From: Pseudoalteromonas shioyasakiensis
GTDB lineage: Bacteria > Pseudomonadota > Gammaproteobacteria > Enterobacterales > Alteromonadaceae
DNA: 59,217 nucleotides
Assembly (NCBI RefSeq): GCF_001550135.1
Contig: NZ_LRUE01000023.1
Span: 1-59,217, forward strand
Direction: 5' to 3'
In this document: positions 53,314-59,217 of the stretch, piece after piece
Layout: the number at the start of each line of letters is the position of its first letter
How positions within the stretch are numbered: position 1 is the stretch's first letter
Notes under the pieces: generated by a model
Seen by the model: only the letters and a program-made list of their open reading frames with translations
The model's database searches: none
Told to the model about the DNA's origin: nothing
Program-made: the position numbers and the translations under genes

Positions 53314-53726
53314 TTTTGTATCCCTGTTTAAATTATAATTATTTGCGCCTATAAAATAGGCACAATTACATTAGTAAAGTGAAACAAGAATGTAAATTAA
53401 AAAACACAAATATATTACAAAAAAACCATATTTATTAGAATTAGGGGTTAAATGTAACTCTATGTAATCAAAGGGTTTTAACCTGTATAATTTCAGAAAC
53501 ATAAACAATACAGAGATGGGTTATATTAAAAACATCAAAATAAACCAAAACATTTAACATTAAAGCTAGCAAACTTAGATTCGGCATTCAGCTTAAACAT
53601 GCCTATTATTTAATAAAAAAGCCTAATACATAAATATTAACAATTACATTTTTTCACAAAAAAGGCCCTAACGGGCCTTTATCAATATTCAACATTAAAT
53701 TTTAACTCTGATATTGTGAATTAGTA
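53314..53726. promoter_or_regulatory. 413-base AT-rich region upstream of the TonB receptor
   Basis: The region carries the terminator of the dehydratase gene (53661-53680). Near the receptor start there is a perfect dyad GCCTAT-AAA-ATAGGC (53347-53361), which could be an operator. A TATAAT-like -10 on minus lies between the dyad and the start codon. No open frame, RNA gene or other repeat was recognised. Confidence 0.4.
53661..53680 (-). terminator. Rho-independent terminator of the aldolase-dehydratase operon
   Basis: AAAGGCCC (53661-53668) pairs with GGGCCTTT (53673-53680) around TAAC. On minus a TTTTTT run follows. Confidence 0.8.
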
Positions 53727-54902
53727 TTACTTAATCTCAACACGTTGAGAACGCATAACAACTTCATCATTTAATTCAATACCGATACCTGGCTCTTCTG
53801 ATACTTGGAAGAAACCATTTTTAGGTTGTGGATCTTGAATACATAACTCACGGTTCCATTTTTTAATCGCATAGGTGTGATGTTCGTGAATTAAGAAGTT
53901 AGGAATCGCAGTTTCTAAGTGTAACGAAGCTGCAGTTGCTACTGGACCGCCACACACGTGAGCTTGAATACGCACATCAAAGATATCTGCATAATCACAC
54001 ACTTTTTTAGTTTCAGTGAAACCACCACACAGGCCTAAGTCTGGCTGTAGCACATCAATACTTTGATCTTCTAAGTATGGACGCACACCCCAGCGGTTAT
54101 ACAAACGCTCACCACCTGCAATTGGCACCGCTACTTTGTCAGCAACTTTTGCATGTAATGAATGATTTAAGTAATTCACAGGCTCTTCGTAATACATACA
54201 ATCGAACTCTTCAGCAATTTCACCAATTTGAATTGCTGATGTTGCGCCAGGTAAACTGTGACATTCAAAAATAATGTCAACTTCGTCACCGACTGCTTCA
54301 CGAATAGCCTGCATACGCGCGCGATATAATTTCATTTCTGCACGAGAAATAATGTTAGTGCGATCGTAATAAGTATTGCCGTTTTTATCGTACTGGATTG
54401 GGTCAACTTTTACCGCATCATACCCTTCAGCCATCGCCTTAAGCGCTGCTTCTGCGTATTCTTCTGGGTGAACAAGCGCTTTAAATTCGCTGTCCCAGTC
54501 AAACTGTAATTGTGATGCATAAGTACGCAGCTTATCGTTAACTTTACCACCTAATAGCTGGTAAACAGGCAAGCCTAATGCTTTACCTTTAATATCCCAA
54601 AGTGCAGTATCAATGGCGCTCATTGCTGCATATACAACAGGACCACCACCTAAACCCCAAAAGCTTTCGCGTAGCATTCGAGACCACAGTTTTTCTGTTT
54701 GAAATGGGTCATGACCAATTAAAAAGGCATCAGCCATTTCTTTAATCATTGCCGCAGCTGCACTATGACCTAAATCATAAGCCAGACCCGCTTCACCCAC
54801 ACCGCTAATACCTTCATCGGTGTGAATACGCACAAAAACAGGTGTCCAAGCAGGTCTGTCTGGACAATGAATATCGAACACTTCGACGCGATTAACTTTC
54901 AT
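53727..54902 (-). CDS. mandelate racemase/muconate lactonizing enzyme family sugar-acid dehydratase
   Basis: The 391-residue enolase-superfamily enzyme has the N-terminal capping domain (ESFWGLGGGPVVYAAMSAID, ALWDIKGKALGLPVYQLLGG). The barrel has GYDAVKVDPIQ, IIFECHS, YYEEPVN and IAGGERLY for the metal, and QAHVCGGPVATAASLH with the catalytic His. It resembles galactonate or other acid-sugar dehydratases; the substrate is not determinable. The first metal position is Glu where most relatives have Asp. AAGGAG is well placed before the ATG. It follows a class II aldolase-type gene by 9 bases, which fits a two-step sugar-acid degradation. Confidence 0.85.
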   Translation of the reverse strand: MKVNRVEVFDIHCPDRPAWTPVFVRIHTDEGISGVGEAGLAYDLGHSAAAAMIKEMADAFLIGHDPFQTEKLWSRMLRESFWGLGGGPVVYAAMSAIDTALWDIKGKALGLPVYQLLGGKVNDKLRTYASQLQFDWDSEFKALVHPEEYAEAALKAMAEGYDAVKVDPIQYDKNGNTYYDRTNIISRAEMKLYRARMQAIREAVGDEVDIIFECHSLPGATSAIQIGEIAEEFDCMYYEEPVNYLNHSLHAKVADKVAVPIAGGERLYNRWGVRPYLEDQSIDVLQPDLGLCGGFTETKKVCDYADIFDVRIQAHVCGGPVATAASLHLETAIPNFLIHEHHTYAIKKWNRELCIQDPQPKNGFFQVSEEPGIGIELNDEVVMRSQRVEIK

Positions 54903-54911
54903 GGTTACTCC

Positions 54912-55679
54912 TTACTGAGCAAAACTAGGATCAAGACGATAAGCTTTACGCAACATGGCTGGCCAAGCTAACTGGCCACCGGTGCTGCCGCTATGCACGA
55001 CATTCGCTTGATTATAAATATTATCGATAATAGATTGTGGTACTGGAATTGCCGTTTGACCACTGGCTTGAATAGCCAATTGAATTTCACAGGCACGCTG
55101 CAAATCATAAAATCGCATAAAGGCATCTCCCACTGTTGGGCCAACAGTTAAGCCACCGTGGTTAACCAATAGCATGTGATTAGTAGTGCCTAAATCATCT
55201 TGCAAGCGCTTTTTCTCATCACTGTTTACCGCTAACCCTTCGTAGCCATGATAAGACAATGATGGCAATGAGAACATTGAGTATTGGCTAAGTGGTAACA
55301 GGCCTTTTTCTTGCGTTGCAACGGCGATGGTTTCTTTTGTGTGTAAATGAATAACACAGTGAGCGTCATCACGAACTTCATGAATAGCGCTGTGAATAGT
55401 GAAACCAGCCGGATTAATTTTAAATGGCGTGTCATCAAGAATATTGCCAGCTAAATCGACCTTCACAAGATTAGATGCCGTCACTTCATCAAAACTAAGA
55501 CCAAATGCATTAACTAAATAGTGATCTGTGCCCGGTAAACGTGCCGATAGGTGGGTATAAATTAAATCCCCCCATCTAAAGTGCTCAACTAAACGGTAAC
55601 ATGCAGCTAAATCAACACGAAGCTGCCATTCTTGTTCAGATACTTTATTTTTTAAATCGAGTTTTGGTAAGTCAAACAT
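54912..55679 (-). CDS. class II aldolase/adducin family protein
   Basis: The 255-residue protein shows the class II aldolase fold with zinc-ligand motifs CVIHLHTKETIAVATQ and the later VNHGGLTVGPTV, plus RWGDLIYTHLSAR at the start. The family includes fuculose-phosphate aldolase-like enzymes and many that act as dehydratases or decarboxylases. The ATG at 55679 (AAGG six bases upstream) gives the normal length; an upstream start would add ten unrelated residues. It is probably co-transcribed with the dehydratase. Confidence 0.85.
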   Translation of the reverse strand: MFDLPKLDLKNKVSEQEWQLRVDLAACYRLVEHFRWGDLIYTHLSARLPGTDHYLVNAFGLSFDEVTASNLVKVDLAGNILDDTPFKINPAGFTIHSAIHEVRDDAHCVIHLHTKETIAVATQEKGLLPLSQYSMFSLPSLSYHGYEGLAVNSDEKKRLQDDLGTTNHMLLVNHGGLTVGPTVGDAFMRFYDLQRACEIQLAIQASGQTAIPVPQSIIDNIYNQANVVHSGSTGGQLAWPAMLRKAYRLDPSFAQ

Positions 55680-55762
55680 GGAAAACCTTGTATATGTGAC
55701 ACTGCACAAATAGATGTATAGAAGTCTAAATTACTATTAATAGATGATCAATAGGTGATACA

Positions 55763-55792
55763 AAAAGGCCACATCAATTGATGTGGCCTTTT
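55763..55792 (-). terminator. Rho-independent terminator of the cytochrome c gene
   Basis: A perfect 30-base palindrome (AAAAGGCCACATCAA and its complement) lies 16 bases after the cytochrome stop on minus and 51 bases before the next minus-strand gene. Confidence 0.8.
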
Positions 55793-55808
55793 CACGCTAA
55801 AATGGTGT

Positions 55809-56132
55809 TTATTTTACTTGTGATAAGTAATCAGCAATTGCAGCCATTTCTTCTTCAGATACGTTTGCAACCATTGCTTTCATAGCAGCAGCCATACCGT
55901 TGCTACGCGCACCTGACTTAATGTCTTTCATTTGTGCTAGTAAATACTCTTTATTTTGACCATTTAATTTAGGGTACTGAGGCATGATAGGCGCTTTACC
56001 TTCTGCACCGTGGCAAGTTTGGCAAAGCTTAGCTGTGTATAGTGTTGCACCATCTGCAGCCATAGTGTTGAAAGATAGGCTTGCAGCCATTGCAATGCCA
56101 GCCCCACATAAAATTTTCGTGATCTTGCTCAT
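55809..56132 (-). CDS. periplasmic class I cytochrome c (c553/c4-like)
   Basis: The 107-residue protein has a signal peptide (GAGIAMAASLSFNTMA) and one haem site CQTCH (residues 37-41). The family's GAEGKAPIMPQYPKLNGQNK and YLLAQMKDIKSGARSNGMAA provide the Met ligand. It is a small electron carrier, probably to a cbb3- or aa3-type oxidase encoded elsewhere. AGAGAAG lies upstream of the ATG. Confidence 0.92.
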   Translation of the reverse strand: MSKITKILCGAGIAMAASLSFNTMAADGATLYTAKLCQTCHGAEGKAPIMPQYPKLNGQNKEYLLAQMKDIKSGARSNGMAAAMKAMVANVSEEEMAAIADYLSQVK

Positions 56133-56235
56133 TTGTATCTTCTCTTTTTTGACGGGTTATTAAACATTTTCTTTAGTGTAGACCATGATTTAACAATATT
56201 GCACCCGAAAATTGTAACGGCAATAGAAACAGTCA

Positions 56236-56775
56236 CTACCAAATTAAATCATCAGGTACTTCAAAATCAGCATACGGATCATCTTCATCCTTTTGCTTAT
56301 CTTCAGGCTCAACATGGAACACTATGTAGTCTTCGCTGACTTCAGCGACTTTTCGTGCTGGTTCGTCTTCCAGTACAAAAAATTGGCCTTCTAAAACACA
56401 AATTGCTAAACGGCCACCAGCTAGGGCCTTTTGTGTTTTTTCGTTTACTTCGAGCTCTTTCACTTTATTTTGATAAGTGAAGTTAAATGTACGATCACCA
56501 CGGATCTCATCTTGATTGTGATGCTCTAAAATCTGTTTAACTCGCGCTACTTGCTCACGTTGCTTTTGCTCTTCTAAACGCGCTTTATTAAGCTCGTCGG
56601 CTTTTTTCTGCTGCTCAAGCTTAGTCTGCTCAATATGCTTTTGCAGATCGCTAGGATTACTCGTGGCGCCTTTCTTTTTCTTCTTTTGCTGTTTGCGCTT
56701 TTCAGATTTGGCTACTTTAGCTTTATGTGCCGTAGTAAGACCAGCCTTAAGTAATTGATCTTGTAATGAACCCAT
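56236..56775 (-). CDS. DUF2058 (YaiL-like) protein
   Basis: The 179-residue protein begins MGSLQDQLLKAGLTTAHKAK, the hallmark of the DUF2058/YaiL family. A strongly basic stretch (KRKQQKKKKKG), a charged coiled coil, and the C-terminal domain YQNKVKELEVNEKTQKALAG with ICVLEGQFFVLEDEPARKV follow. The function is not established; the basic part suggests nucleic-acid contact. The ribosome site is weak (GGA). Confidence 0.85.
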   Translation of the reverse strand: MGSLQDQLLKAGLTTAHKAKVAKSEKRKQQKKKKKGATSNPSDLQKHIEQTKLEQQKKADELNKARLEEQKQREQVARVKQILEHHNQDEIRGDRTFNFTYQNKVKELEVNEKTQKALAGGRLAICVLEGQFFVLEDEPARKVAEVSEDYIVFHVEPEDKQKDEDDPYADFEVPDDLIW

Positions 56776-57007
56776 GACGAAATTCCAATTTATTAATGCG
56801 TATTAGGGTTATTTTAATCAGCTCTGCCAACAAATAACAGTACTGAGCCCACTTGATTCACAGCAATCGAGTATATTGGTGTGAGATTAACACGCGATGA
56901 AATCATGACATATTGATTTAACGCAAGATTTATCATTTTAGTCGCCTTTGAACTTGTAAAAAAACCTGTACCCGATAAGCTAAGGCTTTTCCTCTTGGGA
57001 GCTAAAA

Positions 57008-58144
57008 ATGCAGCTGCGACATTTGTTACTTTGCTCTGTGTTTATTTTCTTTGTTTTATACGCCCCACAACCCTTACTTGGATTATTTGCCAGTCATTTT
57101 TCTGTATCGCCAGCCACTGCTGGTAGCTTAATGACCGCAACTATGTTGCCACTAGCAATTGCTCCTTTAGTGTATGGCTTGTTTTTAGCTAAGCGAAACC
57201 CACTCACAATTCTAAAAATTGCCATGTTTGTGTTAGCAATCAGCTGTATCGCTTTTACTTTAGCACCAAGCTTTGAGTTGCTATTACTGGTTCGTTTTAT
57301 ACAAGGGATCACCCTACCTGCGGCTCTCACCGCTATGACCAGTTATATTGGTGTGACTTTTCAGGCTGACCAATTACAACGTAATATGACACTTTACATT
57401 GGCAGCACCATTGTTGGTGGCTACTTCGGACGTATGCTCGCTGCCTTGTTCACCGACTTTTTGAGCTGGCAAAGTTTTTACTATGTGATAGCACTAGGGT
57501 TAGTACTTTTTGCGCTCGCCATTCCTAAATCAAGTAAAGGCGCGAGTATTCATGCTGCAAAGTCGCCGCTGTTGTATCTAAAGCAATTAAAAGATCCGTT
57601 GGTATTAAAGCTCTACGGAGCGGTGTTTTGTATGTTCTTTTGTTTTGCGGCACTGTTAAATTATTTACCTTTCATTCTGCAAGACAGTTTTGCTATCACT
57701 AACACCCGAGACATCGGACTGGTTTACAGCGGTTATTTGCTTGGTGCACTAGCTTCTATAGCCACACCTTGGCTGTTACGAAAGTCATCAACACCTTGGC
57801 GTTTACTAACCTGGGTTTTTGTATTTTATAGCCTGACGATGGTGCTATTGATGAGCCAACAGTTATTACTTTTTGTTATTGCTTTTACTGGCTTTTGTGG
57901 CGCAATGTTTGTGATCCACTCAAGTGCCGCTCCACTGGTAAATAAAATCAGCAGTGCACCTGCAAGTGTCACCAATGGCGGTTATGTATCGTTTTATTAT
58001 AGCGGTGGGGCATTAGGTTCGTTATTGCCTGGGCTGGTATATCAGCAACACGGCCAAGTTGCCTTTATGACCGTGCTACTTTTAGTCTGCTTAGTAGGTT
58101 TAAGCTTAGTTTATTTGGCAGGTAGAAATACGATACGCGGTTGA
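57008..58144 (+). CDS. MFS transporter
   Basis: The 378-residue protein has twelve predicted spans. The family motif after TM2 is modified (YGLFLAKRNPLTILK). Later segments include RFIQGITLPAALTAMTSYIG and GGYFGRMLAALFTDFLSWQS, with the second half from FCMFFCFAALLNYLPFIL. It resembles the YnfM-like arabinose/acid-efflux group of MFS proteins; the substrate is unknown. GGGAGC precedes the ATG. The 3' end overlaps the convergent ProX-like gene by 34 bases, so there is no room for a terminator between them. Confidence 0.85.
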   Translation: MQLRHLLLCSVFIFFVLYAPQPLLGLFASHFSVSPATAGSLMTATMLPLAIAPLVYGLFLAKRNPLTILKIAMFVLAISCIAFTLAPSFELLLLVRFIQGITLPAALTAMTSYIGVTFQADQLQRNMTLYIGSTIVGGYFGRMLAALFTDFLSWQSFYYVIALGLVLFALAIPKSSKGASIHAAKSPLLYLKQLKDPLVLKLYGAVFCMFFCFAALLNYLPFILQDSFAITNTRDIGLVYSGYLLGALASIATPWLLRKSSTPWRLLTWVFVFYSLTMVLLMSQQLLLFVIAFTGFCGAMFVIHSSAAPLVNKISSAPASVTNGGYVSFYYSGGALGSLLPGLVYQQHGQVAFMTVLLLVCLVGLSLVYLAGRNTIRG

Positions 58145-58611
58145 TGCCCGGTACTTTCAAAAAACAGCTCTAAGTCACCTTTTTTCATCAGCCAAGTGGC
58201 GGTATTTTCAAAAGGGTGACAATGAAAAAGCTCGTTAAACCAAATTTCTTGGTCTAGCCAAAGAGTGACATTATTTTGCTTATCGTTTAACAGTGCCAAC
58301 ATAGAAACACAGCCCGGTGGCACTTTAAGATAACGCGCTAATCGCTCATCAGATGCAAACCCTAAACGCGATAACCCCTGCTGCTGAGCAATGGCTTTTA
58401 AGTCGAGTTGTTTGTCGTGAGCGGTGATCACTAAAAAGTGGCGCTTACCTTCGTTATCTCGTAAAAACAGGTTTTTTAAACGTGTGCCCGGTCTATCGAG
58501 CATAAACTTATCGGCATCTAAGCTGCCGTGTAATGGTGGATGCTCAATCACATCATAATTAATATCTAATTGAGCTAGCGTAGCAGCTAACTTGCTTTTA
58601 TCTGCATACAT
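58111..58611 (-). CDS. prolyl-tRNA deacylase ProX-like (YbaK/EbsC fold)
   Basis: The 166-residue protein of the YbaK/aminoacyl-tRNA editing family shows VIEHPPLHGSLDADKFMLDR, TRLKNLFLRDNEGKRHFLVI, LGFASDERLARYLKVPPGCV and WFNELFHCHPFENTATWLM. This matches ProX/PrdX proteins that hydrolyse mischarged Ala-tRNA(Pro). It directly follows a lipoprotein gene: the upstream TAA is immediately before the ATG. Confidence 0.85.
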   Translation of the reverse strand: MYADKSKLAATLAQLDINYDVIEHPPLHGSLDADKFMLDRPGTRLKNLFLRDNEGKRHFLVITAHDKQLDLKAIAQQQGLSRLGFASDERLARYLKVPPGCVSMLALLNDKQNNVTLWLDQEIWFNELFHCHPFENTATWLMKKGDLELFFESTGHQPRIVFLPAK

Positions 58612-58998
58612 TTACAAACAACGTCCTCGTAATTGCACACTTAAATCACGCCATAATACTTCGTCAATAACGTGTTTATCGTCGCAGTATTGTCGTTCTT
58701 TAAGCTCTTCATTTAATAATTCAACCGCTTGGTCTTCGAGCATAAGTTTTAAGTTGCTCGACTCTTCAAATACTTCTTGCTCGGCAAAATCTTTAAACTG
58801 CCGGCGTGTCATTGGCTTATCAAGATTAATCGGGCGTCTGCCCTGTGCTTTAACTGACACTACATAGGCAAAGATTTTATTGCCTTGCTCATCATTTTTT
58901 TCGTAAAACTGCTTATTATTGATTTCAAAAGGAGGCGCTTCTTGTTGGCTTGCGCAACCTGCAAGTAAAACAACCAAAAGCCATGCTATTTTTTTCAT
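58612..58998 (-). CDS. hypothetical lipoprotein
   Basis: The 128-residue lipoprotein has signal KIAWLLVVLLAGC (Cys 15). The mature part is charged (FEINNKQFYEKNDEQGNKIF, VKAQGRRPINLDKPMTRR) with cysteines near the C-terminus (YCDDKHVID, RGRCL). It sits upstream of and abutting the ProX-like gene. Family not recognised. Confidence 0.62.
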   Translation of the reverse strand: MKKIAWLLVVLLAGCASQQEAPPFEINNKQFYEKNDEQGNKIFAYVVSVKAQGRRPINLDKPMTRRQFKDFAEQEVFEESSNLKLMLEDQAVELLNEELKERQYCDDKHVIDEVLWRDLSVQLRGRCL

Positions 58999-59086
58999 TA
59001 TTGGATAAGCCTTGAACAGTGAATGCGCTTTAGTCTACCAAAAATAAAACAACAGAGTAAAAAATCGAACATTTTAAAAAAAATAC

Positions 59087-59115
59087 TTGACCACAAATGC
59101 AAAAATATTTAAAGT
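59087..59115 (+). promoter_or_regulatory. promoter of the tRNA-Ala gene
   Basis: TTGACC (59087-59092) and TAAAGT (59110-59115) are separated by exactly 17 bases. They are followed by a GC-rich discriminator (TTCACCCCGC), typical of stringently controlled stable-RNA promoters. Start is expected about 40 bases before the tRNA. Confidence 0.7.
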
Positions 59116-59163
59116 TCACCCCGCTTGAGACGCAAGACTTAAGCATCCTGTATTTAGGAATGT

Positions 59164-59217
59164 GGGGCTATAGCTCAGCTGGGAGAGCGCCTGCCTTGCA
59201 CGCAGGAGGTCAGCAGT
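59164..59217 (+). tRNA. tRNA-Ala (anticodon UGC), 3' part outside window
   Basis: The first 54 bases match a tRNA-Ala: acceptor GGGGCTA, D-arm TAGCTCAGCTGGGAGAGC, and anticodon stem-loop CTGCCTTGCACGCAG with anticodon TGC, then AGGTC. The rest is cut by the window end. It has its own promoter, and no 16S rRNA lies upstream here, so it is not the spacer tRNA of an rRNA operon. Confidence 0.95.

Noticed and set aside
59000..59217. Start of an rRNA operon
   Set aside because: A tRNA-Ala(UGC) is often a 16S-23S spacer tRNA, but here it has its own promoter just upstream and no 16S sequence.

Overview
The window looks like chromosomal DNA of a marine gammaproteobacterium, most likely an Alteromonadales member such as Pseudoalteromonas. 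This rests on moderately AT-rich DNA, gammaproteobacterial gene sets (tgt-yajC-secD-secF, zapA, rlmJ, slyD, mltD, oxyR, ppk-ppx), very large Pst permeases, an Oar-type TonB-dependent receptor and several c-di-GMP proteins. No database search was possible, so the genus is an inference from recalled protein families.

Region by region. 1-1750 is the accessory part: the end of an IS3-family element (orfA plus frameshifted orfB, cut by the window edge), then a small four-helix-bundle (S23/IVP-type) gene bracketed by two heptanucleotide tandem arrays. The arrays are related in sequence (CTGATAG and CTGACGG) but lie in opposite orientation. 1800-6070 holds suhB, a periplasmic solute-binding protein, an EAL-CBS-GGDEF protein and a lipoprotein. 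6077-11632 is the protein export and queuosine block (secF, secD, yajC, tgt, queA on the minus strand). 11846-17908 holds a large REC-REC-PAS-GGDEF-EAL protein, a tiny membrane protein with a structured leader, an ECF sigma / anti-sigma / periplasmic coiled-coil operon, and oxyR.

17985-30204 is a phosphate block: pit with its DUF47 partner, phoU-pstB-pstA-pstC behind a Pho box, a GcvR-like ACT protein, then ppk1-ppx behind a second Pho-box array. Uptake of phosphate and its storage as polyphosphate therefore seem to be under common PhoB control. A 265-bp MITE-like element with 23-bp perfect terminal inverted repeats follows ppx. 31079-37410 is a copper/silver RND efflux operon (Met/His/Cys-rich protein, cusC, cusB, cusA). 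Its cusA carries an in-frame TAA exactly between the two RND halves.

37454-50212 is mostly housekeeping and envelope genes: a PqiA-like protein, an EAL-HDOD protein, a solute-binding protein, yjdM, a META lipoprotein, rlmJ, the zapA pair, an MBL-fold hydrolase, mltD, slyD, an SDR/amidohydrolase pair, an S41 peptidase and a lipoprotein. 50293-55679 holds the TonB receptor and a two-gene sugar-acid catabolic operon. 55809-58998 holds a cytochrome c, a DUF2058 protein, an MFS carrier, a ProX-like editing protein and a lipoprotein. The window ends inside a tRNA-Ala(UGC) gene.

The most unusual signals are the four-helix-bundle gene with its inverted heptamer arrays, the MITE-like folded element, the split cusA, the 15-bp palindrome joined to the Pho boxes of ppk1, and the hairpin-rich leader of the 67-residue membrane protein.
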